Source of the DNA: Vitreoscilla filiformis
GTDB lineage: Bacteria; Pseudomonadota; Gammaproteobacteria; Burkholderiales; Burkholderiaceae_C
Assembly: GCF_002222655.1 (NCBI RefSeq)
Contig: NZ_CP022423.1
Span: forward strand, 2,294,001-2,358,000
Direction: 5' to 3'
DNA length: 64,000 bases
The notes below the pieces were generated by a model. The model was not told where the DNA came from and searched no databases. It worked only from the letters and a program-made list of their open reading frames with translations. Positions 37,627 to 45,481 of the stretch are shown piece after piece. Every line of letters begins with the position of its first letter. Position 1 is the stretch's first letter. The position numbers and the translations under genes were made by a program.

Positions 37627-38328
37627 TTACTTGCGGTCGCGGGTGGTGCGCTTCTCGATGCGCTTTTCGGGCGTCGGGTTCACCACGATGCGGTGAACAT
37701 AAATGCCGGGCAAATGCACATCGTCCGGGTCGATGCTGCCGGTGGGCACCACGCGCTCGACTTCCACCACGCAAATCTTGCCGGCCATGGCAGCGGCTGG
37801 GTTGAAGTTGCGCGCCGTCTTGTTGAAGCGCAGGTTGCCGGACAAATCCGCCACATCGGCCTTGATCAGCGACACCTCGGGCGTGAGGGCGCGCTCCATC
37901 AGGTAGACCTCGCCGTCAAACTCGCGGGTTTCCTTGCCTTCGGCCACCAGCGTGCCCACACCGGTCTTGGTGAAGAACGCCGGGATGCCCGCCCCGCCCG
38001 CCCGCAGCTTTTCAGCCAGCGTGCCTTGCGGGGTGAATTCCAGCTCCAGTTCGCCGCTGAGGTATTGGCGCTCGAACTCTTTGTTCTCGCCCACGTAGCT
38101 GGAGATCATCTTCTTGATCTGGCGCGTGTCCAGCAGCTTGCCCAGGCCAAAACCGTCCACCCCCGCGTTGTTGGAGATGACGGTGAGGTCTTTGGCGCCG
38201 GTGGCTTGCAGCGCGTCGATCAGGGCTTCGGGGATGCCGCACAGGCCAAAACCGCCCACGGCCAGCAATTGGCCGTCGCGGATGATGCCTTCCAGCGCAG
38301 CGGCGGCGCTCGGGTAAACCTTGTTCAT
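37627..38328 (-). CDS. scoA: 3-oxoacid CoA-transferase subunit A
   Basis: This 233-aa subunit has the CoA-binding GGFGLCGIPEALIDAL motif near residue 25 and ISNNAGVDGFGLGKLL. It is the first gene of the scoAB operon; the promoter region shared with the divergent PAS-LuxR gene holds TACGTA palindromes. Confidence 0.93.
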   Translation of the reverse strand: MNKVYPSAAAALEGIIRDGQLLAVGGFGLCGIPEALIDALQATGAKDLTVISNNAGVDGFGLGKLLDTRQIKKMISSYVGENKEFERQYLSGELELEFTPQGTLAEKLRAGGAGIPAFFTKTGVGTLVAEGKETREFDGEVYLMERALTPEVSLIKADVADLSGNLRFNKTARNFNPAAAMAGKICVVEVERVVPTGSIDPDDVHLPGIYVHRIVVNPTPEKRIEKRTTRDRK

Positions 38329-38370
38329 GATGGGAATGCTCCGGGCTTGTTCGGATAGGCGCGCAGCGTA

Positions 38371-38400
38371 CTACGTAAGACATTACGTAGTCAGTACGTA
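38371..38400. promoter_or_regulatory. Operator candidate for scoAB / PAS-LuxR gene
   Basis: CTACGTAA (38371-38378) and TTACGTAG (38383-38390) form a perfect 8-bp inverted repeat, and a third TACGTA is at 38395-38400, spaced 11-12 bp from the others. The site is 43 bp upstream of scoA and 83-112 bp upstream of the PAS-LuxR gene, fitting a dimeric LuxR-type regulator. Confidence 0.6.
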
Positions 38401-38482
38401 ATTTTGACTAACGGGGACAAAAAAGCGCCTTTTTTGTCGTTACTGCTGGCTTTTTGGTGTTTGACACGGGTTTTCCCTAGTG

Positions 38483-39028
38483 ATGATTGATCTCGATTAC
38501 CGCACTGCCTTTGACCTGGCCCCCATGGGCTTGGTGATGTCGCGCAACCGGCTGATGGTGGACTGCAACCAGCAAGTGCTCGCCATGTTTGGCGCCACAC
38601 GTGAGCAGCTCATCGGCCAAAGTTTTGAAGTGATGTATCCCAGCCCCGCCGAGTACGAGCGCACGGGCGCACGCATCATCGCCAGCTTGGGTTCCGATGG
38701 CCGTTACGCCGACGACCGGGTGATGAAGCGCATGAACGGTGAACTGTTTTGGTGCCATGTCTCTGGTCGGGCGCTGGATGCGAGCAATCCTCATGCCGCT
38801 GGCATTTGGAGTTTTGAGGATTTATCCGCCCGGCGCGTGCTGAAAGTGGATTTCACCGGGCGCGAGCGTGAGATTGCAGCTTTGTTGGTGGAAGGTGACA
38901 CCAGCAAGCAAATCGGCAAGAAGCTGGGCATCAGCCCGCGCACGGTGGATGTGTACCGTGCGCGGCTGATGCGCAAGATGGAAGCTGGCAGCACGGCGGA
39001 GCTGGTGAACCGGCTGCTGGCGGGCTAG
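38483..39028 (+). CDS. PAS domain LuxR-family transcriptional regulator
   Basis: This 181-aa protein has an N-terminal PAS sensor domain (residues about 5-110; DYRTAFDLAPMGLVMSRNRL, MVDCNQQVLAMFG) and a C-terminal LuxR helix-turn-helix (FTGREREIAALLVEGDTSKQ, IGKKLGISPRTVDVYRARL). ATG 38483 directly follows an in-frame GTG. It is divergent from scoAB and probably controls those genes; the ligand of the PAS domain is not evident. Confidence 0.88.
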   Translation: MIDLDYRTAFDLAPMGLVMSRNRLMVDCNQQVLAMFGATREQLIGQSFEVMYPSPAEYERTGARIIASLGSDGRYADDRVMKRMNGELFWCHVSGRALDASNPHAAGIWSFEDLSARRVLKVDFTGREREIAALLVEGDTSKQIGKKLGISPRTVDVYRARLMRKMEAGSTAELVNRLLAG

Positions 39029-39083
39029 GGGCGCACCCTAGAATCCGTTGGCCGACGCAAGAGGGGTTTTCCGGGGAGTGCAG

Positions 39084-40007
39084 ATGACCAGCAGGCAGGT
39101 GTGGTGGTATGCCAGACAGGGCGTCAAGTACGGGCCGATGTCGGGGCGGGAGCTCAAGGCCATTGCCGCAGCAGGGGGGCTTTCGGCGAACGACAAGGTC
39201 TGGAAAGTGGGGCTGACCCGGTGGGTGGATGCGACGGCTGTCAAAGGTTTATTGCCCGCCAGTGCGCTGACCGAAGTTCCCCCGCCCCTGCCCCCCGCGC
39301 CGACGCCTTCCCCGCCCGCATCAGCGCCGGTGGCCGCTAAAGCACCGCCTCCGCGCCAGGCCACGGCACCGGAGCCAGCGCCGCCGGCGGTGCGCCGCAA
39401 AGGCAACCGGCCAGTCACGGAAAGCAAAAAAGGTGCGCCGTGGGCGCCTGCTAAAACGTCGCTGTTTTTCAGTGGCTGGGTGAGTTTGGATGTGCCGGAG
39501 GATCTGATCGGCCTGTTCGTCGGCTCTGAGTTCGGGCGCTATTACGAAGCGAAGTGGTATCCCCCCTCTTCTTCTGAATCGGGCAAGTCTTCTCCCAAAC
39601 GCAAGCCCCGGCGCTGGACGTTCAATCTCTGGGGGCTGGCATTTGGCTTCCTCTGGTTGGCCTATCGACGCATCTATGAGCCTTTGCTGCTGGGCTTGGT
39701 GTCCATGGCGGCCTGTCTGATCATGGCCATGGTGGTGCCTTTGCAGCTACCGCAGTTGACCTGGTTCCTTGGCACGTTGATGGTGTTGGTTCATGTGGCC
39801 TGCGGTGTGTTGGGCAACCAGTTTTATCTTCGTCATGCGGCGTTGCAGATCCAAGCCCTCACGAGTCGGCGCCTGTCTGAAGATGTGCTGCAAATTCGCT
39901 TGCGCCACGCCGGCGGTGTGAGTTGGCTCATGCCGCTGACCGTTTTGCTCGGGCTGGCGCTGGGCATCGTCGGGCTGGCGTGGGGGTCTTCGCTGTTTGT
40001 GCGGTGA
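39084..40007 (+). CDS. DUF4339 (GYF-like) domain membrane protein
   Basis: In this 307-aa protein the N-terminus (WWYARQGVKYGPMSGRELKA, then DKVWKVGLTRWVDA) is a GYF_2/DUF4339 domain, a short module for peptide binding. Residues about 70-125 are a proline/alanine-rich linker, and the C-terminal third has four or so membrane segments (RIYEPLLLGLVSMAACLIMA, WLMPLTVLLGLALGIVGLAW). ATG 39084 has a GGGGAG box 6 bases upstream. Function unknown. Confidence 0.75.
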   Translation: MTSRQVWWYARQGVKYGPMSGRELKAIAAAGGLSANDKVWKVGLTRWVDATAVKGLLPASALTEVPPPLPPAPTPSPPASAPVAAKAPPPRQATAPEPAPPAVRRKGNRPVTESKKGAPWAPAKTSLFFSGWVSLDVPEDLIGLFVGSEFGRYYEAKWYPPSSSESGKSSPKRKPRRWTFNLWGLAFGFLWLAYRRIYEPLLLGLVSMAACLIMAMVVPLQLPQLTWFLGTLMVLVHVACGVLGNQFYLRHAALQIQALTSRRLSEDVLQIRLRHAGGVSWLMPLTVLLGLALGIVGLAWGSSLFVR

Positions 40008-40117
40008 TGAGGGGGTAAAACGTCCCTCATGCGAGGGACGTCTGTTCAAAACCTTGAACTGGATGAAACCGCCCTCATCACAGCGGTTGTTCCAACTGTT
40101 CGTTCAAGGAATTCAGG

Positions 40118-41053
40118 ATGTTCAAGTCTGTTTGCGTTGCTGTCGGTGTGGCGGTGGCGTCCGTTGTCATGGTGGCGGTGCCCCAGGAGGCCGAAGCCAA
40201 GCGGCTCGGAGGTGGTCAGCCTGCGGGCATGCAACGGCAAGCGCCCGATGCTGCACCCGGTGCGCAGCCCCAACAGAATGGCCTGGCGGGCCAATCGGCT
40301 CAGCGTCAAGCGGCCACGCCGGCCCCGGGGGCGGCTCCCGCAGCGGCCCCTGCCAAGCGGTCGTGGTTAGGCCCGTTGGCGGGCCTGGCGGCGGGCTTGG
40401 GCATTGCGGCTCTGTTGAGCCACTTTGGACTGGGTGAAGCCTTTGCCAGTTTGATGACCGGCCTGCTGTTGTTCGGCCTGGGTGCTGTGGCCTTGGTGTG
40501 GTTGGTGCGCAAGCTGCGTGGCGGTTCGGCAGCAGCAGCACCTCAGGCAGCGCCTGCCATGGCCTGGGCGGGCGCTGGTGCCTCCCCTGCGACGCCCACC
40601 CCAGCGCCCCAAGGTGCGGGTTCGCTGTTCCAATCGCTGCAAGGTGGTGGTGGTGTGAATGCCGCTCCCACGGCGCCGGCAGTTCAACATCCCGAACACG
40701 CTGAGTTCGAGCGCCTGGCCAAGCAGATTTTCATCCGCTTGCAAGCCGCCAACGACGCAGCCGATCTGGAAGACCTGCGCAAGTTCACCACGCCCGACCT
40801 GTTTGCCTCGCTGCGCCTGGACTTGCAAGAGCGCAACGGCGCATCGCAACACACGGACGTGGTGCAGCTCAACGCCCAAGTCGTCGATCAGACGACGCAA
40901 GACGGTCATCCCGTGGTCAGCGTGCGTTTCACCGGCCTGATCCGTGAGGAACGGGAGCGCGCCGCCGAGCCGTTCAACGAGGTGTGGCACCTGGTCGGTT
41001 CGGCCCAAGGGTCGGGTGAGTGGCGCATCGCTGGCATCACGCCGGTGTTGTGA
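40118..41053 (+). CDS. Tim44-like domain membrane protein
   Basis: This 311-aa protein has a signal peptide or anchor (VAVGVAVASVVMVAV), an Ala/Pro/Gln-rich low-complexity stretch (about 25-85), two hydrophobic helices (LGPLAGLAAGLGIAALLSHF and LLLFGLGAVALVWLVRKL) and a C-terminal Tim44/TIM44-like fold (EFERLAKQIFIRLQAANDAA, then DLEDLRKFTTPDLF and DGHPVVSVRFTGLI). In bacteria such proteins are membrane-linked with unclear roles. The 3' end overlaps the convergent DUF1624-type gene by 17 bp. Confidence 0.82.
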   Translation: MFKSVCVAVGVAVASVVMVAVPQEAEAKRLGGGQPAGMQRQAPDAAPGAQPQQNGLAGQSAQRQAATPAPGAAPAAAPAKRSWLGPLAGLAAGLGIAALLSHFGLGEAFASLMTGLLLFGLGAVALVWLVRKLRGGSAAAAPQAAPAMAWAGAGASPATPTPAPQGAGSLFQSLQGGGGVNAAPTAPAVQHPEHAEFERLAKQIFIRLQAANDAADLEDLRKFTTPDLFASLRLDLQERNGASQHTDVVQLNAQVVDQTTQDGHPVVSVRFTGLIREERERAAEPFNEVWHLVGSAQGSGEWRIAGITPVL

Positions 41054-41768
41054 ACCCGGCTTTCCAAAGCCACAGGCTGCCGATCAGCACCGGTTGGTGC
41101 AACAAATAAATCGGCAGGCTGTGGCGCCCCAGCCAAGCCAGGGGCGTTAACACGGGCGGGGTCACCGCTCCCCACCAGCGCCGACCGGGGGCCGAGTGCC
41201 CCCAAGCCCATCCCCACAGCACCACGCCCAGCCAGGGCAACACGGGCACGAAGTCTTCGGTGATGGGGGGGCGGGTCATTAGCCCTGTCCAGTGCAGCCA
41301 CGGGGAATTGAAGGCGCTGTGCTGGAGCATGGGCGTCAGCCCAATCAGGCCGGCGCCGAGCGCCAGCGTCACACCTGCGGGCCAGCTCGCCAGCGTGGCG
41401 GTGCTCCAGCGCAACAGCAGCAGCATCACCGCGATGCCATGCAGCACCCCGAAGGCAATCCAACTGCGCGGAAACAGCAGCGCCGAGCCGGCTGACACCA
41501 TCCCCGCCGCCACTGCGATCTGCCACCACCGTCGCCCAAAACGCGCCGAAGTGCTGCCGCCTAACCCCTGCCCCACTCCCACGCACAGCAAAAACAAGGT
41601 GACGATCAGCGTGCGTTGCCCGAACCAGAAGGGATCTCGGGTGAAGGACTGCACCGGATGCCACAGCCGCATCCAGTTCAGATCGAAGCAAAAGTGAAAC
41701 CCGATCATCCACAGCACCGCTGCGCCGCGCAGGGCATCGAGTCGAATAGAACGCACGGCGGTGGGCAT
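41037..41768 (-). CDS. DUF1624 / heparan-alpha-glucosaminide N-acetyltransferase-like membrane protein
   Basis: This 243-aa polytopic protein has about seven membrane segments, starting RLDALRGAAVLWMIGFHFCF (the RxDxxRGxAxLxMxxxH motif of this acyltransferase-like family), with FGVLHGIAVMLLLL and LAWLGRHSLPIYLLHQPVLI later. ATG 41768 begins one base after the stop of the GS-like gene upstream, so the two are coupled. Substrate unknown. Confidence 0.83.
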   Translation of the reverse strand: MPTAVRSIRLDALRGAAVLWMIGFHFCFDLNWMRLWHPVQSFTRDPFWFGQRTLIVTLFLLCVGVGQGLGGSTSARFGRRWWQIAVAAGMVSAGSALLFPRSWIAFGVLHGIAVMLLLLRWSTATLASWPAGVTLALGAGLIGLTPMLQHSAFNSPWLHWTGLMTRPPITEDFVPVLPWLGVVLWGWAWGHSAPGRRWWGAVTPPVLTPLAWLGRHSLPIYLLHQPVLIGSLWLWKAGFTTPA

Positions 41769-41769
41769 G

Positions 41770-43185
41770 TCAGGCGAGTTCAAGCAGGTGGGTCAAATCC
41801 CAGTCGGTGCGCGGATCGGCCAGGGCGGCACGCTGCGCATGTTCGTGGTGTTTGACGGCACAAAACAAGTCCACCAGGGGCGCGCCCAGCACATCGCGCA
41901 AAAGGACGTCGTCAGCCAAGGCGGCCAGCGCTTCAGGCAGTGAACGGGGTAAGGCCAGGGCCTCTGCCCGGCCCGCGATCGGTGCTGGCGCTGTGCGCAG
42001 GCCCCAAGCGCCCGCCCCCAGGGTGGCGGCCAGCAACAGATACGGGTTGGCATCCCCGCCCGGCAACCGGTTTTCGACGCGCCGCGACGTGGGGCCCGAC
42101 GCCGGAATGCGCAAAGCCAGATCTCGCCCTTCTTGGCCCCAGGTGGCGTGTGTCGGCGAAGCGTTGCTGAGGGCGATGCGCTCCCAGGCCATGTCGCTTG
42201 GCGCAAAAAATGCCATGGCGGCGGCGGCGTGGCGCTGAATCCCCGCCACGAAGTGCCCAAGTGCCGGGCTGTCTTCCCCCGAAGGCTGGGCGAACACATG
42301 CGGCCATTCACCTGCCGCGTCGGTGCGTTGCAGGCTGAGGTGCCAATGCATGCCGGTGCCTGGTTCATCCAGAAACGGTTTGGGCGCAAAACTCGCCAAA
42401 AAACCATGCCGCGCCGCGATCTCCCGGGCCAAGCGCTTGAAGCGCCACACCGCATCGGCTTGGGCCACGGGCGGGCCGGGGCGGAAATTCACCTCGTACT
42501 GAGCCAGCGCCGATTCATGGGCGTGCCCGTTCACCGGGATGCCCAAGGTGTCGCAGGCGGCATACAGCTCATCGAAGTACGGTTCGAAATGGCTGAGTCG
42601 CTCCAAGGACAGCACATCGCAACAGCGTTCGCGCACCGGCGCCTGGGCGTGGGGTCGTGCGGCCTGGGGGCGGCCCGTGGCGTCGCGCTCCAACAAGAAC
42701 AGCTCCAGCTCCGGGGCCACCGTGGCTTGCAGCCCTTGCGCTGCGAGCTGGGCCACCGCCCGCCGTAACGCGGCGCGGGGGGAAAACTGCGCCGCATCGA
42801 TCGGCCCGTGCTCGGTCGGTAGGGAACCGCTGGGTTCACAAATCACCGTCACCTCCCCGGCTCGACCGGGGCGCGGGGCCAACGTGCTGAGATCGGGCAC
42901 AAGGTGCATGTCGTCATACGTGGCGGGTAACAGGGGGCCGAACACCGTGTCCGGCTCGCCCGAAGTCAACGTCAGGCCCAGCACCACGGAGGGCGCCCGG
43001 CAGCCCTTCATGCCCACAAAATCCGCCGGGTGAACGCGCTTGCCACGTGCGACGGCGCTGAAATCACCGAAAGCGCATTCCACCCAGCGAGGCGCCACAG
43101 GGCCACAAGACGCCAAGGCGGCGCGCAAATCTTCAGCAGACATGGCCGGCAAGGCCAACACAGAGGCGTCGGGAGACATCGGCAA
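41770..43185 (-). CDS. Glutamine-synthetase-like ligase (PuuA-like), third paralogue
   Basis: This 471-aa protein has the GS motifs VAPELELFLLERD, GHAHESALAQYEVNFRPGP, GTGMHWHLSLQRTD, and RRVENRLPGGDANPYLLLAA near the C-terminus. ADAVWRFKRLAREIAARHGF is typical of PuuA rather than of true glutamine synthetase. It probably gamma-glutamylates a polyamine or another amine. It is 26 kb from the polyamine operon and intact, so it might compensate for the frameshifted puuA. Confidence 0.85.
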   Translation of the reverse strand: MPMSPDASVLALPAMSAEDLRAALASCGPVAPRWVECAFGDFSAVARGKRVHPADFVGMKGCRAPSVVLGLTLTSGEPDTVFGPLLPATYDDMHLVPDLSTLAPRPGRAGEVTVICEPSGSLPTEHGPIDAAQFSPRAALRRAVAQLAAQGLQATVAPELELFLLERDATGRPQAARPHAQAPVRERCCDVLSLERLSHFEPYFDELYAACDTLGIPVNGHAHESALAQYEVNFRPGPPVAQADAVWRFKRLAREIAARHGFLASFAPKPFLDEPGTGMHWHLSLQRTDAAGEWPHVFAQPSGEDSPALGHFVAGIQRHAAAAMAFFAPSDMAWERIALSNASPTHATWGQEGRDLALRIPASGPTSRRVENRLPGGDANPYLLLAATLGAGAWGLRTAPAPIAGRAEALALPRSLPEALAALADDVLLRDVLGAPLVDLFCAVKHHEHAQRAALADPRTDWDLTHLLELA

Positions 43186-43250
43186 TCAGGGAGCGAGCCA
43201 CAGGGGCGGCCATGATAGGCGCAGGGTTCGCAGGGGTTGGCACAGCTTCC

Positions 43251-43256
43251 TAGAAT
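43251..43256 (+). promoter_or_regulatory. Candidate -10 box 7 nt before GTG 43264
   Basis: TAGAAT overlaps the upstream ATG 43255 and ends 7 nt before GTG 43264. If it is a promoter, translation would begin at the GTG on a leaderless transcript. TTCGCA at 43227-43232 is a possible -35 (18-bp spacer). Confidence 0.35.
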
Positions 43257-44133
43257 GCGGCGCGTGCATCTCCTCAATGTTGACCTTCACTGCCATTCGA
43301 CCCATTCGGATGGCAGCCTCACCCCCCGCCAATTGGCCCGCCGTGCGCACGAGCGGGGCGTGCAGGTCTGGGCGCTCACGGATCACGACGAGCTGGCCGG
43401 CCAGCACGAAGCCCGCGCCGAAGCCGAAGCGCTGGGGATGGTGTACATCCCGGGCGTCGAAATTTCGGTGAGTTTTGCCGGCGAAACCGTGCATGTGCTG
43501 GGGTTGGACGTTGATCCCGATCACCCGGCGTTGGTGGAAGGGCTGGCCGGCATCCGAGCTGGGCGCGATGGCCGGGCCCGCGAGATGGGCGAAAGCCTGG
43601 CGCGAGCCGGCATCCCGGGCGCTTACGAAGGCGCACTGGCGTATGCGGCCAATCCGGAACTGGTGTCCCGCACGCACTTCGCCCGGTTTTTGGTCGAGCG
43701 TGGGCACTGCGCGTCGATGCACGAGGTGTTTCAGCGCTTCCTCAAGGAAGGCCGCCCCGGATTCGTGCCCCATCGCTGGGCCGGGCTGGGGCAGGCGCTG
43801 GGGTGGATTCGGGCAGCAGGCGGCGTGGCCGTGCTGGCACACCCAGCGCGGTATCACTTCACCCCGACGTTGGAGTTTGCGCTGTTCTCCGAGTTTCAGC
43901 AGCATGGCGGTGCGGGCGTGGAAGTCACCTGCGGCAGCCATTTCCCCGATGAAGTCCAGCGCTACGCCGACATGGCCCGCGAGTTCGAGCTCTTTGCCTC
44001 CCGGGGCAGCGACTTTCACGCCCCTGGCGAAAGCCGGGTTGATTTGGGTGAGCTGCCCGATTTACCCGCCCGCGCCGTTCCCGTCTGGGAACAATGGGCG
44101 CCGCGCTTGGCGCATCTTCAGCCCCCGGTCTGA
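43255..44133 (+). CDS. PHP domain phosphoesterase, RNase AM / 3',5'-nucleoside bisphosphate phosphatase-like
   Basis: This 292-aa protein has four PHP metal motifs: VDLHCHSTHSDGSLTPRQLA, VWALTDHDELAGQHEA, VYIPGVEISVSFAG and VLAHPARYHFTPTLE, then SRGSDFHAPGESR. The arrangement matches YciV/RNase AM (5'-3' exonuclease that trims rRNA 5' ends and acts on 3',5'-bisphosphonucleotides). The start is ambiguous: ATG 43255 is listed, GTG 43264 is the alternative if the transcript is leaderless. Confidence 0.85.
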   Translation: MRRVHLLNVDLHCHSTHSDGSLTPRQLARRAHERGVQVWALTDHDELAGQHEARAEAEALGMVYIPGVEISVSFAGETVHVLGLDVDPDHPALVEGLAGIRAGRDGRAREMGESLARAGIPGAYEGALAYAANPELVSRTHFARFLVERGHCASMHEVFQRFLKEGRPGFVPHRWAGLGQALGWIRAAGGVAVLAHPARYHFTPTLEFALFSEFQQHGGAGVEVTCGSHFPDEVQRYADMAREFELFASRGSDFHAPGESRVDLGELPDLPARAVPVWEQWAPRLAHLQPPV

Positions 44134-44144
44134 GGCCCGGCTGC

Positions 44145-44150
44145 GACAAT
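44145..44150 (+). promoter_or_regulatory. Candidate -10 box 6 nt before yciO
   Basis: GACAAT ends 6 nt before ATG 44157, without a visible ribosome-binding site: the same layout as at ygfZ and the DUF4160-like gene. Confidence 0.3.
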
Positions 44151-44156
44151 CGCTGC

Positions 44157-44780
44157 ATGTCGCAATACTTTGAAGTCCATCCGGAAAATCCCCAAATCCG
44201 GTTGTTGAAGCAGGCCGCCCAGATCCTGCACGCAGGGGGCGTGGTGGCGGTGCCCACCGACTCCAGTTATGCCTTGGTCTGCCGGCTGGACGACAAATCA
44301 GCGGCAGAGCGTCTGCGGCGCATCCGCCAGGTGGACGACAAACATCATTTGACGCTGCTGTGCCGGGATTTGTCCGAGCTGGCGCTGTATGCGCGGGTGG
44401 ACAACCGGCAATTTCGCCTGATCAAACAAGGCACACCGGGGCCGTTCACCTTCATTTTGGAAGCGACCAAGGAAGTGCCGCGCCGCCTCTCGCACCCATC
44501 GCGCCGCACCATTGGGCTGCGTGTGCCAGAACACAAAGTGCTGCAAGCCTTGCTGGACGTGCTGGAACAGCCCCTGCTGGCCACCACCCTGATTCCACCG
44601 GGTGAAACTGAAGCCCTGAACGATCCCGAAGACATCCGCGAGCAGTTCGAAAAGCAACTGCAAGCGGTGATCGACGCTGGTGCCTGCCCCATGCAGCCCA
44701 CCACGATCATCGACCTCACCGACGATGACCCCGTGGTGGTGCGTCAGGGGCGCGGCGATCCGGCGTTGCTGGGGCTCTGA
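44157..44780 (+). CDS. yciO: Sua5/YciO family L-threonylcarbamoyladenylate synthase-like protein
   Basis: This 207-aa protein has the YrdC-type fold motifs VVAVPTDSSYALVCRLDDKS, KHHLTLLCRDLSELALYARV, GPFTFILEATKEVPRR and a late RQGRGDPALLG. The YciO branch is shorter than Sua5 and lacks the second domain. It is related to the t6A tRNA modification enzyme; activity of YciO itself is weaker or uncertain. It follows the RNase AM-like gene by 23 bp, as is common. Its 3' end overlaps the convergent gene by 37 bp. Confidence 0.85.
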   Translation: MSQYFEVHPENPQIRLLKQAAQILHAGGVVAVPTDSSYALVCRLDDKSAAERLRRIRQVDDKHHLTLLCRDLSELALYARVDNRQFRLIKQGTPGPFTFILEATKEVPRRLSHPSRRTIGLRVPEHKVLQALLDVLEQPLLATTLIPPGETEALNDPEDIREQFEKQLQAVIDAGACPMQPTTIIDLTDDDPVVVRQGRGDPALLGL

Positions 44781-45136
44781 CCCTCGGAAGTCAGCGCCTG
44801 GGCGACGCGCTCAGGCTGAAAACCCACCAGCATCTGCTGGCGCACGATCAGCACCGGGGTGCCAGGGGCCCGCAAGGCGCGAAAGTCTGCCGCACACACG
44901 GCGTCGTGCTCGATGAAACATTCCTGGAACGGGATGCGGTGCTGCGTCAACCACTGGCGGGCGCGGGTGCAAAACACGCAGGTTTCGGCGGACAACATGC
45001 GAATGTCCCCCGGTTTCGCCACGCTGGCGATGTGCTCGGCCAAGCGCTGATCCGCCCATTGCCGATGGCCTTCCCAGGCCACCGACACCAGGACAATCAA
45101 GCCGATGAGGATCAGCCCCTGGCGCCGAGGTGTCAT
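44744..45136 (-). CDS. Glutaredoxin-like membrane-anchored protein
   Basis: This 130-aa protein has an N-terminal membrane segment (GLILIGLIVLVSVAWEG) and a thioredoxin-fold part with a CxxC motif in SAETCVFCTRARQWLTQHRI and cis-proline in RAPGTPVLIVRQQ. It probably faces the periplasm and acts as a thiol oxidoreductase. ATG 45136 shares one base with the ridA stop. Confidence 0.78.
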   Translation of the reverse strand: MTPRRQGLILIGLIVLVSVAWEGHRQWADQRLAEHIASVAKPGDIRMLSAETCVFCTRARQWLTQHRIPFQECFIEHDAVCAADFRALRAPGTPVLIVRQQMLVGFQPERVAQALTSEGQSPSNAGSPRP

Positions 45137-45480
45137 CAGACAGCGGCTGTGACGACGATTTCCACCTTCCACTCCGGCTTGGCCAGTTTGGCTTCGACGG
45201 TGGCACGCGGCGGAGTGTGGCCCGGCACCACCCAGGTGTCCCACACGGCGTTCATGCCGGGGAATTCGCTGATGTCGGCGAGGAAGATCTGGGCGCGCAG
45301 GATCTTGGTTTTGTCCGTGCCGGCTTGGGCCAGCAGCGCGTCGATGGCGGCCAGCACTTGGCGGGTTTGGCCAGCGATGTCTTGCGAACCATCGGCGGCA
45401 ACTTGGCCAGCCAGGTAGCAAACGCCGTTGTGAACGGCCATTTCGGACATCCGGACGCCGACTTCAAAACGTTGAACCAT
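45136..45480 (-). CDS. RidA family protein
   Basis: This 114-aa protein has the YjgF/RidA motifs VCYLAGQVAADGSQDIAGQT, RQVLAAIDALLAQAG and PPRATVEAKLAKPEWKVEIV with the catalytic arginine in PPRATVE. RidA hydrolyses reactive enamines/imines from amino-acid metabolism. This member is of the Rid4-7-like group by its short N-terminus. It starts 1 bp after the plsY stop and overlaps the glutaredoxin-like gene. Confidence 0.87.
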   Translation of the reverse strand: MVQRFEVGVRMSEMAVHNGVCYLAGQVAADGSQDIAGQTRQVLAAIDALLAQAGTDKTKILRAQIFLADISEFPGMNAVWDTWVVPGHTPPRATVEAKLAKPEWKVEIVVTAAV

Positions 45481-45481
45481 G

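Noticed and set aside
39025..39041. CTAGGG/CCCTAG hairpin after the PAS-LuxR gene as a terminator
   Set aside because: The stem is only six pairs with no T-run, and its right arm overlaps a TAGAAT promoter-like box for the next gene.
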